This document shows, piece by piece, positions 1-10,413 of a stretch of 64,000 nt of DNA. The position numbers and the translations under genes are program-made. Every line of letters starts with the position of its first letter. Position 1 is the stretch's first letter. The DNA comes from Takakia lepidozioides (taxonomy: Eukaryota > Streptophyta > Takakiopsida > Takakiales > Takakiaceae), in NCBI GenBank assembly GCA_030704615.1, contig CM060731.1, positions 82,004,756 to 82,068,755 on the forward strand, given 5' to 3'. The notes beneath the pieces were generated by a model. The model searched no databases. It was not told where the DNA came from and saw nothing but the letters and a program-made list of their open reading frames with translations.

Positions 1-43
1 GCTTAGAGTTTAGTACGCGATCGTCCTTGAGATCGGCCTCATC

Positions 44-447
44 ATGGGGTCGGGCAAGCCAAAGCGAAAGCGGAACGGCCCGAAAGATGATGATCCTGGT
101 GAACCCGGTGGAGGCGACATGTCACCGAAGAGGCAATTTGAAGAGACGATTCATGCTTTTGAAAGCGAGGCCACTCAAGAACGGGAGGAATCTGGGGAGT
201 TAGAGCTCGAGGACTTCCCGGAGGCTCCGGCAGACCAACAGATGCCTCCCATGCCAGCAGCCTTTTGGGAAGGGTTGTTGGCGCAGTTTGGCGGGACGTT
301 GAAAGACGTGTTGAGGGCGGCTAATGTCATTTCCACGAAGGCAAAGTTTAAGGTGAAGCCTAAGGAACCCGACACCTTCGAGGGCATCCAAAATCGGAAG
401 GCACTCAACACGTGGCTCTTGGAGCTAAAGCAGTACTTCCGCGCGCC
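44..447 (+). pseudogene. gag N-terminal fragment of the chromovirus
   Basis: The reading frame opens at ATG 44 with a basic stretch (KPKRKRNG), then an acidic region, then a gag-like segment ending in KEPDTFEGIQNRKALNTWL and LLELKQYF. The pattern of a target-binding phrase followed by a W..L..YF helix is seen in the capsid start of plant gypsy Gag proteins. After about codon 135 the frame leaves gag and enters integrase sequence with no protease or RT between. The capsid domain is therefore truncated and no zinc knuckle is present. Confidence 0.65.
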
Positions 448-1420
448 TTCAAGCATCATGGACTCCCGAAGGATATTGTCTCGGACTGCGATCCAAAGTT
501 TAGAAGTAAATTTTGGAGGGCACATTTGGAAGAAGATGGGGACGAGACTCAAGATGAGTACGGCCTTCCGACCTACGACGGACGGCCAAACGGAAAGAGT
601 GAATTCCATGGTGAAGCAGATCTTGCGGAATTATGTATTGGCAGACCATCAAGACTGGGTTGGGGGTGGAAGGTGGAACATTTGGAAATGCCGGGGGGGG
701 GGGCAGAGTTTGTTATAATAACACAAAACACGCTGCCAACGGGAAGGGGAGTTTCCTCTTTCGTATTGGTCAGGGAAAAGCACCTCCGGTGCCGACGACA
801 AGTTGGGCCGCCCAAGGATGTTGAGGAACCGGCCGTAGTAGTTAGCAGCGGTGCTGGAAGAACACGAGCGTTTGTTGGAGCTTGCAAAATACAACATTGC
901 CAAGCCAGGAAGGGGAAACGTATGAACGGCAGACGAATCAGAGCGGAAGGAAGAGGGAAGCTAAGTTTGAGGCGGGTACGGAGGTCTGGTTGAACATTAA
1001 GAATTTTCGACTACCTTCGGAAGCGAGTCCGAAGTTCGTACCTCCGTATGCGGGGCCCTTTCGCATACGGAAGGTTATGAATGAGGAGTGTGTATGAATG
1101 GAGCTGACGGCAAACAAAAACAAGGTGCATCGGGTAATTCACGTATCTCCCCTTTTGCAGCCTTACTTCAAAGATGAAGCGCGTCCGAATCGGCATTAAA
1201 TGTTGCGTCCCGCCACCTGTGACTGTTGGATCATGAAAAATGAACCGGGAGAGTACGATGGTGGAGTGGTGGAGGCAGGAGTGCTTAAGTCGAGGAGGTT
1301 CAAGAATCGAGAAAGGAGTAAGGATCTCGTGAAATGGGAAGGGCTCTATCATGGAGGCAACTTGGGTGCGTGCCTCAGAGAAATGGGGAAACGCATCCGA
1401 GGAGGCAGTTGAAGCTTTCG
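448..1420 (+). pseudogene. Integrase C-terminal half plus chromodomain, frameshifted
   Basis: From 448 the frames contain integrase core sequence. HHGLPKDIVSDCDPKF (second catalytic Asp region) is in one frame near 450-495, and MSTAFRPTTDGQTERVNS (catalytic Glu region) follows in another frame near 555-605. Further on come the C-terminal domain (GPFRIRKV near 1050, VIHVSPLLQPYF near 1135-1170) and a chromodomain read across two frames (VLKSRRFKNRERSKDLVKWEG near 1285-1345, then EATWVRASEKWGN). A TGA near 1095 and several indels disrupt it. Integrase inserts retroviral-type cDNA; the chromodomain targets chromatin in chromoviruses. This copy is non-functional. Confidence 0.8.
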
Positions 1421-1475
1421 AAGGGCGACCTCAAAAGCGGGGAAGAAGCGTTGATGGGGCATCAAACCTTGGATC

Positions 1476-1488
1476 GTGGGGAGGAAAA
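1476..1488 (+). other. Polypurine tract of the chromovirus
   Basis: GTGGGGAGGAAAA lies directly before a TG dinucleotide that I take as the LTR start, and just after the chromodomain region. Purine runs at this position prime plus-strand DNA synthesis in LTR retrotransposons. Confidence 0.6.
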
Positions 1489-2894
1489 TGCATGCTTAGG
1501 CCGGCTTGCTTAGCTCAAGGAGGAATCGATTTGCAAAAAACTTATGTTGTACAAATTTTGTTATAAATGAAATGGTTCCAAATGTTGTGTGTCTTCTTAT
1601 TTTGTTTGGAATGGTGATGCATTGGTTATGGTTGGCTAGTGTGTAGAATGCATGCTAGCTTACAAAAATGGGAGAGGTAAATTGGGATTAATCGTGTGTT
1701 GCGCAGTGCCGAAATCGGGTGACTCCCATCCAAGGGGCAAGGAAACTTGCGCCCTTCTTTGGGGAGTTCACGTGCTAGTGCGCACCTGCGCGCGTGCGCG
1801 TAGTATAACTGCGCTACCGAGGGGGTTGCCTTGTAGTGCAGGCTAACACGAAAGCTACGTGGTTCCGTTCACGTACTATAATCATGTAGCCTCGGGACGA
1901 AAAGTCGTAGTGTGGCTTCGGCGTGTTCCCGTACCTCAGGCCAGCATTCCAAGGCGGACCCAATTGTAGTGATTTGGGCGCACGGTCAGTTCAAGGTTAT
2001 CTTCCTAGTCAAAAAAAGGGTTCAAGGTGAACCATTGCTCAAGGTGATGCCAAAAGCGACATCATGAGTGGTCGCAAACAATGTTGTTGCAGTAAGGTGA
2101 TTTGATCCTCGGGGAGGATCGTTCCTTGGCCTGAAGTGGGCCAAGAAGAGTGCACTGGGTGGAGCTTGAGAGCTCCACCTTGGCCGGGGACTTAGAAGAA
2201 GCCGGCCGCCGAACTAGCTAGTGGAGAGCTGATCAAGTGGGGGGGGTTTGGGTTCTTTGCCATGGGACGCCATGGTACGGAAACAAACTCCTTGATGTGG
2301 GACGCCACAACTTGGATGTTCGTTTCTACAAAATGGACAAGTCGATGAGGACATCGACTCCCTGTGGGTAGGGGTGTGTGTCGGGGCCCTTCACCATGAG
2401 GGCAGGGGGTCGAGACACAAAAGGGGCTGCCTTTGTGATGGGGGCAGTGACAAAAATAGATACGGGGGCTGAAGCACCCTTGAGTGCCCCAAGGCACTCA
2501 AGGAGGCGGAGGCGCTTCACTAGGTGGAACCCCGCACACCGGGTTGCGGTGGGGGTGGTTCCACGAGGGGGGTGGTTTAGCTTAGTGGGACTTCTTAGTG
2601 GGGGTGGCATAGGACTCACCATGGGCGAAGACCTTTGTGGTGGGAGTCGTGGGGAGTTTTGGGACTCATCACGGTCCAATGGTGCCGTGGTGGGTGGGCC
2701 AAGACTCACCGCGACTCACCACCGAGAATGGAGGGTCTTCGTGGTGGTCTGCCATAAAAGGACGGTGTTGTTTGTGAAACCCCTGCGGACAGTCACAAAA
2801 GTATATATATGGAGTAGTAACCCCGAGGAGAACGGTTGCAAGCCCGTTGGTTACCAAAAACTAGTGAGTAAGCGTGCGAGCCGGAAAGCGACCA
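1489..2894 (+). repeat. 3' LTR of the chromovirus (about 1.4 kb)
   Basis: The stretch begins TGCATGCTTAGG right after the polypurine tract and ends GAAAGCGACCA, giving the usual TG...CA ends. Directly to its right the sequence becomes the minus-strand integrase of the neighbouring element. It has no coding potential of its own. A GGGGCC-rich part (about 2230-2720) and a TATATATA near 2800 are visible. The 5' LTR is outside the window, so the boundary rests on the PPT, the TG/CA ends and the flanking coding sequence. Confidence 0.6.
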
Positions 2895-3351
2895 AGGTGT
2901 GGGCGAAGTAAAGTCGCCCCGTCTCCTGCGTCGTTGTCGTCTCCTTGGTGGGGATGAAATGGCCTATTTTACTAAACCTATCCACCACCACCATGATTGC
3001 ATCGAATCTTTTTGACAGCGGCATAGCAGTCATGAAATCCATCGAGACACTTTCCCAAGACCCCTCTGGAATCGACAAGGGTTGTAACAGCCCCGCTTGC
3101 TTTTTGTACTCGCTCCAGTTTTGTTGGCATGTGGTGCATGTCTTGACATACTCTTCGGCCTCCCCCCTCAGTTTAGGCTAGAAATACTCTTTCTTCAAGA
3201 GTGCCGCGGTGCGCTTGGCTCCACCGTGGCCCGCAAGCAGGCCATCGTGGCATTCCCTCAAGAGACTATCTCTGATCCCTCCCTTCGGCACGTAGAGGCG
3301 CTTTTGCTTGTACCGGAGCAATCCATTGTGCAAGTGGAACTGCGATTTAAC
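2895..3351 (-). pseudogene. Integrase N-terminal part, truncated by LTR insertion
   Basis: Minus-strand translation gives the HHCC zinc domain (RECHDGLLAGHGGAKRT, then a stop codon, then TCTTCQQN) and the start of the catalytic core (SWESVSMDFMTAMP with the first catalytic Asp, then VVVDRFSKIGHFIPTKETT). Similarity ends at about 2895 with LYFAHT, where the chromovirus LTR begins. The second Asp and the Glu are missing from this copy. Confidence 0.8.
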
Positions 3352-3861
3352 TCACATCCTCAAGTCCCGCATCACGGACTTCGCCATCTCATCCTTACGG
3401 TAAGCCTTCCGGATCTTCCTTTGGAGCGTCGTCTCGCCCTTGTACACCAACATAAGCAGCTGCTTTCTACTTAAAGCATCGGCCACCACATTGTCCCGTC
3501 CCGGTTTGTACTGGATATCCACGTCAAACACCGTCAAAGTGTCTTGCCACCTAAGTTGTTTTGGGGGCAACTTAGGTTGCGTGGCAAAATACTTTACCGT
3601 GACATTGTCCGTGAACACCTTTACCGGGTTGGAACCAACATAGTGGCGCCAAAGCTCAAGGCAATGCACCACTGCCTTCATTTCTTTCTCATGCGTAGGC
3701 CACCGTCGCTCCACTTCATTCAGTTTCTTACTTTCATAAGTCACGGGACGTCCATCCTGCACACCCCCAATTGCAAAGTCCGACGCATCTGTATGAATCT
3801 CAAATGGACGGTCGAAACTCGGGATTTTCAGCACTGGAGCTTCCGCCATCCGCTGCTTCAA
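3352..3861 (-). pseudogene. RNase H domain of the gypsy element
   Basis: A 169-codon open frame with the plant gypsy RNase H landmarks: HTDASDFAIGGV (first Asp), KKLNEVERRWPTHEKEMKAV (Glu), VFTDNVTVKYFATQPK (Asp) and the late DNVVADALSR. The domain itself is almost intact and overlaps the end of the RT frame by a few bases in a different frame. In the element it would degrade the RNA strand of the RNA-DNA hybrid during reverse transcription. Confidence 0.85.
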
Positions 3862-4653
3862 CTCGACAAAGGCTTGGCCACAAAAGGTGTTCCATACCCA
3901 TATCTTGGACTTACATAGAAGGTCTGACAGCGGCCCGTGATCTTGGCAAAATTTCTTACATACTTTCGGTAATAGGAGGCGAGTCCTACGAAGGTTCGCA
4001 CTCCCGGGACCAAAGTCGGAGGCTCCCAGTCCAAGATCGCTCTCACTTTTTTGTCATCCATTTTGATCCCATCCTGTGTAATCACATGCCCTAGGAATTC
4101 CACTTTTGTGACCCCGAATTTGCACTTTGAAGCTTTGGCGTATAGCTTCCCTTCCCCTGGAACCCCATTTTGAGGTGCTCTAGGTGCTCTTCCTTCGTTT
4201 TCGAGTACACCAAGATGTCGTCGATGTCACAAAGTCATCCAACCACTCCTGGAAAAGGCCGTTCATTAACGTGCGAAAGGTCGCGGGTGCGTTGGTGAGC
4301 CCAAAAGGCATCACCAAGAACTCATATGAACCATATCTTGTTCTGCACACGGTCTTCTCCTCATCTCCTTCTGCCATTCGGATTTGATGGTAGCCGGAGC
4401 GCAAATTGATCCGGCTGAAATACTTCGCTCCTGCCAATCGATTGAAGAGGTCGTCGATCCTTGGCAAAGGGTACCGGTTTTTTATAGTCACCTTATTTAG
4501 AGCCCTGTAATCGACACACATCTGCAGCGTCCCATCTTTCTTGTCGGCGAATAGCACCGGGGCTCCATAAGGTGACTTATTTGGCCGGATGTACCCCTTT
4601 GACATTAGATCCTTGAGCTGAGCCTTCAGCTCGACCAACTCTCTGTGGCTCAA
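3858..4653 (-). pseudogene. Reverse transcriptase, frameshifted at the active site
   Basis: The first ORF (4653-4180) has the RT fingers and palm: [60 protein letters not shown]. The frame is lost right where the catalytic YxDD box should come: the [14 protein letters not shown] sequence is present at about 4190-4230 but in another frame. The thumb continues (EFLGHVITQDGIKMDDKKV at about 4100-4040, then LASYYRKYVRNFAKI). Neighbours are protease upstream and RNase H downstream. Inactive as it stands. Confidence 0.85.
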
Positions 4654-4884
4654 CTAAGTTCAATAAAATAGATATGGGTATAGATATTTCATTTGATGAC
4701 TTCATTTCATTATTACATATTGATACGAGTCCCTACTGCAACAGCTCCTACTGCAACGATTCCTCTTCAACAGATTACGAGAGAACCAAAGATTAGCATG
4801 CCCGAGAAATTTGATGGGACGAGATCAAGATTTCGCGGTTTTGTTCAACAAGTACGACTGTTCCTACGACTACATCCACAACAG
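4654..4884 (+). repeat. Foreign gag fragment inserted between protease and RT
   Basis: About 231 bp replace the short linker expected between IPGTE (4885) and SHRELVEL (4653) of the surrounding polyprotein. On the plus strand the insert reads TREPKISMPEKFDGTRSRF then RGFVQQVRLFLRLHPQ, which is the capsid start of a different Ty3/gypsy Gag type. It is therefore a gag scrap from another element, in opposite orientation. It has no LTR or repeat at its edges. Confidence 0.6.
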
Positions 4885-6330
4885 CTCCGTTCCCGGTATC
4901 ACCTCAATTTTGTGGTCAACTCCTCTTCGCGGTAGCAAGCCGCTTGGTAAATCCTCCGGCATCACATCCTTGTATTTTTCCAGGATCCCTTTGATCCAGT
5001 CTGGGCTAGGCTCCCTATCGTCTTCTCCTTCCACTTGTCTTACGTAAAACAAAAACTGGGGCTCGTGTGGCTCCTCCGTGGCCCACTCCTTTGCTGACAG
5101 CAGGTTTATTTGCCCTCCCACTGGGTTGGGCGTTTCCGACACCCGTAACACTTTGCCACCATTCCCACACAGTAGCGTGACTATTCTCTTGTGGCCATCT
5201 ATGACCGCTCCGGATTTGCTCAAAAAGGTCATCCCCAAAATGAGATCCACTCCATCGATCTCGCAAATGGTGAAGTTCTCACATCCCTCCCAACTCCCGA
5301 GCTGAAGAGGAACATCGAATGCCAACCTCGTCGCCAATTGTGGTTCTCCTTTAGCCGAACGCACTTCAATGGAGGCCCCCACATCACTTGTCGGGAGCCC
5401 CAGCTTCCGTGCCGTTGCCAGTGTCATGAAGGAGTGCGACGCTCCTGTGTCCACCAACAACGATACGGTAGTTCCGGAACTTATCCCGCTCACGAACATT
5501 AACTGACTCCCTTTTCGCAAGGGGCCAGTCTCCTGATACAACTCACAAGAGTAGTTGCCTACCTTGCAAGTCTTGGCGACCACCGCTTCCACCAAGCGGC
5601 TAATGGAATCTTCGGACAGCTCCGTGGTCGCCCGAGTTATGTTCAATTGACGGGGCTTCGCGCACTTCTTAGCCATGTGCCCGAGCTCCCCACAATTAAA
5701 GAACACCCCATCAAAGGTCGCCTTCTGTCCACCATAAGCCGTCGCACCTGATTTTCCTTTCGGAGCACCGAGTGCCGCATTGACGTGTGAAGGCCCTCCC
5801 TTCGATTTCCATGTGCCATTGTCGCCGCGTGGCCTATCCCACTTCTTTTCTGGTCGGAATGCGTCACCCTCTCGCCGAGTCTTTTTGTGGTTCAGCTCCG
5901 TACGGCCTTTTCTTTCGCCCCTAGGGACATCTAAGAAACATTCAGCCCTTTCAATTGCCTCGTTCAAAGTCTTAGGTGGCTTCTCCTCCAACTTCCGCCT
6001 GGCCCATGGGGCCAGTCCCGCCACAAAGTTGAAGACATTTCTGGTTCCGCCATATCCGCGACTTCGAGCAACAGCACATTGAAAGCCTGAACATATCCCC
6101 GAATGTCGTCCGTTTGCTTCAAATTCCTCATCTTGTCCCAGGCGAGCCAGGACGCGTTGTGGGGCACAAACTGTCTTTTCATAAGTTCCTTGAACCCACT
6201 CCAGCTCAAGGTTTCTGGGTTTGGACCTTGGTCATGAAGGCGTTTCTGCCACCATTATTGAGCATAGCCCCTCAAATAGGTTGGAGCCACTTCCACCCGA
6301 TCCTCGTCACTCAGCTGTTCCGGACTGCCA
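4885..6330 (-). pseudogene. gag-protease of the minus-strand gypsy element
   Basis: The capsid part (about 6330-5964) reads VAPTYLRGYAQ, a stop, then WWQKRLHD and FKELMKRQFVP, the usual Ty3/gypsy Gag capsid phrases. A 384-codon open frame (6024-4870) follows with a basic linker, a knuckle FFNCGELGHMAKKC in which the first Cys is replaced by Phe, and an aspartic protease site LVDTGASHSFM. The frame then runs into the RT linker (KIEVIPGTE) and is interrupted by foreign sequence at about 4884. Gag forms the particle and the protease cleaves it. The in-frame stop in capsid and the lost knuckle Cys make this copy inactive. Confidence 0.8.
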
Positions 6331-6365
6331 ACAACCAAAGGGAATTTCCACTAGGCCCAAATTGA

Positions 6366-6600
6366 GATAGGGTCTTGTGGAGGAGCAAAGGGGGTGACGA
6401 TACTGAGTCTAAGAGGGAATCATCTGCCTCCGATAGTGAAGATAGATCCGATGATGCTCCCGAAAATGCGTATGACCCGTTTACGTTCACAGAAGATAAT
6501 GCTTACATCCAACCGACCTTTGACGACCTTCTTGAGGAAGTACGTATCGCAGATGAAGGTGAAGCTGCAATTGTGTTTATGCACTTTGCCTAGTCCTGTA
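6366..6600 (+). other. Acidic ORF of unknown origin
   Basis: An open frame (6375-6593, 72 codons, TAG end) starts abruptly where the gypsy gag similarity ends. It is rich in Asp, Glu and Ser (DDTESKRESSASDSEDRSDD) and ends DDLLEEVRIADEGEAAIVF. It looks like the C-terminal tail of a longer protein cut at its left side, but I do not recognise the family. A second stretch at 6743-6865 (reading IHPKWFTNLNNTTVDIAGWE, preceded by a possible TTGCAG acceptor) could be a following exon or chance. Confidence 0.25.
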
Positions 6601-6865
6601 ATTTGTGTACATTTGCGATTTTGTAGTTGCAGTTAAAGTCTGCAAGGGCCAATTATACTCAATTAATTACTATGATCGTAGCTCATCTTTTTTGTCTAAT
6701 GAATTTTATGCTTTAAAGAACCTCTTGAATTGCAGCCATGAGCAGATCCACCCCAAGTGGTTCACTAACTTGAATAACACCACAGTTGATATAGCCGGAT
6801 GGGAAGTAAACTTGGGCCATGATAAGAAAAACCTTCAATATGCGGTTCGGGAGATTGTGACTTGA

Positions 6866-7848
6866 GAGACCTTTGCAATCATGGTAGACAAGATGAAATC
6901 CGAATGCTCAAGTGTACACCTAAATTCATAATCTGGCATTTTAGTGTGGTTCCGTTTCTGTTACTTTGTAAACCAGGCTAATATATTGATGTTTGATCTG
7001 TTGGATCACAGGTGTAGCCACTCAGCTCATTGATAAATTCAAGTTTTGCTTTCTCAAACATTCAGTTCTCGATACTATAGGAATTATAAACTCCAATACC
7101 AGTTGTGAAAGAAGCTGAGAAGGGTTTTCCCAAGCATTCAATGGATATTTTCAAATTGTTTTTTGGAATTATCCTAATATGGCTCCAAGAATATTAGCGA
7201 AGAACGTTGTGGATCATGGAGGATGGCGGATTGAAGAAAAATGATGTTTGCTATTTATTTATTTATAAGTCTCAAGTATGAAATGTGGCGATGATCTTAG
7301 AAGTGCAATAGAAAAGTAGTGGCGATGTATTTTCATACGAGGGGAAAAAATATTGGCCATAATTTTCAAAAAAAAAAAACATTAATGAAGTTAATGTATC
7401 ATTTGCGATAGTGCAATATAGATGACATGTTCTACAATGTGATTTTAGTGATCAGATGTGATTCAATGAGATTAGCTCTCCACTTGTTATTCTACTTCCT
7501 CTACATGCAAAGTTAATAGCATAAGGGATATGCGTAGATGAGCCATGAAACTAATAGTAGGGGAATGTGCTATAGAGGACTTCAGACAGATGCCTTACAA
7601 ACTTTACGAACGTAAAATAACACCAACCTTCATCGAAAGCACAACAAATCCACTTACATCAACTACCTCAATGGTTATTGTTGTTCAACACAAATTCACC
7701 TGAACTACTTGAATTAAAAATCATGGTTAGCCTTCCAATACAGCCATAGTGTTAGGCAACTTTTTTTTATCCCCATGAAATATGGACAGCCAGCCATGCT
7801 CTCAGTTCCTTCACAGTCAAAATATACCACATCTTCATCCCCTTCCGC
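6866..7848. other. AT-rich intergenic DNA
   Basis: No coding region, RNA gene or repeat recognised. Stop codons are dense in all frames; a short A-run lies near 7370. Confidence 0.5.
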
Positions 7849-8225
7849 TTACCCTGAAAGTTCACACCTTGTGCATACAAGTTGGTTTATATGCAGATGT
7901 TTCTCATGAAAGCAATCATCCAAAACAAGTTGAAAAATCAATTGGGTGGCATCATCACTCAAAGGAATTGTCCCGCCAGATGCACCTCCACTTAACCTAA
8001 CCTCGAGAAGTGTAGATTCAGTACTATTCCACATGACATCCCTAAACATTTTTGCTGCACCCCAATCCACCCAATCTGTAGGCAGGGAGTACAAACCAAG
8101 TTCATGGTTGGGGTTTCCGGTATCCACACAAAATTCCCTTAGATTAGGATCAACAACAGATCAGGCAGGGTTAGTTTTTACCTCTTCTTCCGGATCAAAA
8201 TGGGAATTTAATCTAACCTTTTAGA
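7849..8225 (-). pseudogene. Possible gene fragment, unknown family
   Basis: On the minus strand a frame from about 8225 to 7849 reads like protein with a single TGA near 8165. It includes FDPEEEVKTNP, FCVDTGNPNHELGLYSLPTD, WVDWGAAKMFRDVMWNSTES and LSDDATQLIFQLVLDDCFHE. The amino-acid make-up (several Trp, Asp, balanced hydrophobics) is more protein-like than the shadows nearby. No start, splice sites or neighbours support a working gene, and I cannot name the family. It could be one exon of an unrecognised minus-strand gene or a retroposed scrap. Confidence 0.3.
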
Positions 8226-9758
8226 GAATTCACAGCACTAGGAGATCCATACCAACCATGTCTTATACGCTCATAGTACATTCGAAAGCATTTGAAAGCA
8301 GCAAATGCAAAAATGATTACGAAAACAATCATTCTTTCACAAAGTGCTTGAAGGCCAAAGCATAATTGAGTTTTTCAAATCAGACAAACAGAGAAGAATC
8401 AGATCAAAATCTCTAGAAAATTTTGTAATTTCTATATCTCGATAAATAGACGGAAGAACTGGTGTCTGGATGTTGGAACGCTAGAAGACACAATACCTAA
8501 GGATCTGGATCAGGCACTGGTGCAGAGTCTACAACACAACTTTTAATCCTACCTACAAGATGTTCTCATTGCTTCCGCATCTTCTCCAAAATAGCTCCAT
8601 ATCTGTGTGTACAGAAGCTACGTCAATAATTGAGCTCCAATAGAACCTCCTAAGACTCCAACCAAGATTTTAAGGTAAAATGACAATTGCAACCATCATT
8701 GAGCACCAAATGGGTGCTCCCAATTCCAATTCAAAAGGCTAAAGGTCCGAACTGAAAACCCTAAATTCTGACCATAGCACTTATCCCGCAAGACAGAAAC
8801 ATCTCTCATGCTCATTGAGCATACCTGAGGACCTTCAAACCAACTCTAACAACTTACAACAATGATGAATTCTTAAGACTTAAATTTCTACAAGCCTCAT
8901 ATTTATAGATAGCTTCAACAGATAACGAGAGCGCTATAATTCTCAATAGCCTCTACAAGAAAGAAGGTTCAAGATTCCCTCCACAAAGTGCCCCTTTGCA
9001 AGCATATGCATAACACAAGAAATGCCTGCTTCAATAGTTTTGATGTACAGATTTACACAAGATCAAGAGTAATGTGATCTTAAATCAAGTGTTGTAAAAA
9101 GATTACCATATTATATATTTGGACTTATAGTAGCATATAGCTGATTCCAAGTTTAGGTCTAGTGCACAAACATGAGATAGACATTCAAATCTCTATAGAG
9201 CATAGCAGATGACTTTTAAATATCAAGGTGAAGCTTCTAAAAAATATCAAGGGCATGCAATTTATGTTGGTTGTTGTAGCTCCATCTTTCTTCGATTAAT
9301 CAAGGTAATTATCAAATTCATCCCCCAAAGTATAGAACTAATAGATTTACTCATGTTTAAAGCTAGCACGGAGGTGAGGTGATCTAAGTAAAAGGCCATA
9401 GTTACCTTTAGTCAAGCTACTATAAAATTCTCGATACCGATCCTCGCATGGTTCTTGCTTACTACCAAGTCCTGGTAATGAACGGGCTCCAACGGCACAT
9501 AACTTTGACACTTTAGTTCATTACACAGCACAATACTAGTACAAGAAGATAATTGGTTGAAGAAGATAACTCGTTTCTTTCTTGATTCTATTAGATGCAC
9601 TCAAAATTGACAGTAACCCAAAATTTGGATTCTATGTGATGTAATTGAAATATGTCTGAATTATCACCGGCAAAAAATATATATTGCCAACTTCTGATTT
9701 ACATATTACATCTTAAACTCTACTTCCCCGCTGATAATGATGCACTGAAGCTGTACGA
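8226..9758. other. AT-rich intergenic DNA, nothing recognised
   Basis: Short ORFs only, without domain-like composition. No RNA gene or repeat seen. Confidence 0.5.
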
Positions 9759-10413
9759 TTACAATTGCAATGTACATGGTTGCTTCCCTGTCATTTTCAA
9801 CCTGCAAAACAATATCTGCATTGAGAATGATAACTCTAACCCAACCATCCCGGACGGTAATTTCATTTGGTTGCTCAAATTGGTGAACATACCAAGTAGG
9901 TTCTTCTTGAGGTCGGGATCAGAGATGACCAGCCCTTCAGCAAGGGAGCCAAGCAGCTCCCTGACCTTGGGCACACATCTTGCACTGCCACCAACAACAT
10001 TTTGTTCGATATGCGTGTTGAAGACATGTCATTCTGCAAGTCCCTCTTGTCTAGAAATTGCCAGAAAAACGTCATATAAGAAATCCGCTCGAAGGGCAAG
10101 GAGCATTGAGAAGGGATAAAAACAAACCTTCGTCTATCTTCTCCTTCAACTTGGCATCGTGCAACATCTTCGTTAGTCTGAACATGATGAGGTTTACCAG
10201 CACGTCCGCCACCACGACCGATTTCGGCTGACACAACCGGAAGTCTGACCAAGAGTCATGCTGGTCTCTCAAAAATGCTATGAACTCGAGACCATCAACC
10301 TCTTCGGACAATTCCAGCTTCTTAATCCATCTATTGTAGGGCTTCGTGCCGCAACCTGCCTTTCGCATCATCATAATAGTGTTGGTTGCACGGAGGGAAA
10401 GGGTAGCCATCAA
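9759..10413 (-). pseudogene. Run of minus-strand ORFs in three frames, unknown
   Basis: Three overlapping minus-strand frames follow each other: 10413-10072 (containing WIKKLELSEEVDGLEFIAFL and VNLIMFRLTKMLHDAKLKEK), 10252-9875, and 9974-9759 (VPKVRELLGSLAEGLVISDP). Upstream of the last, in the same frame, is NVVGGSARC. The succession of frames suggests a decayed coding region broken by small indels, or exons with unrecognised introns. I do not recognise the protein. Confidence 0.3.

Larger units (their letters stand above)
1..2894 (+). mobile_element. Ty3/gypsy chromovirus, internally deleted, 5' end outside window
   Basis: A plus-strand LTR retrotransposon of which the window holds the leader, a gag start, the integrase with a chromodomain, a polypurine tract and the 3' LTR. 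Protease, reverse transcriptase and RNase H are absent: gag passes straight into integrase near 447. Integrase and chromodomain are shifted between frames and carry a stop, so the copy makes no complete product. Its 3' end lies inside the integrase gene of an opposite-strand gypsy element, so this is the younger of the two. The chromodomain places it among the chromoviruses; the finer clade is not determined. Confidence 0.8.
2895..6365 (-). mobile_element. Ty3/gypsy element, minus strand, broken
   Basis: Reading right to left the order is gag, zinc knuckle, protease, RT, RNase H, integrase, the normal Ty3/gypsy order. The element is cut at its 3' side by the inserted chromovirus LTR at about 2895 and has no recognisable LTR to the right of 6365. 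It is damaged by a stop in gag, a foreign insert between protease and RT, a frameshift in the RT active site and a stop in integrase. No LTR pair is visible, so its ends are approximate. Confidence 0.75.

Noticed and set aside
4690-4870. Foreign gag piece as sign of contamination or of horizontal transfer
   Set aside because: It is embedded within a plant-type gypsy pol on both sides; a scrap from another resident element is simpler.
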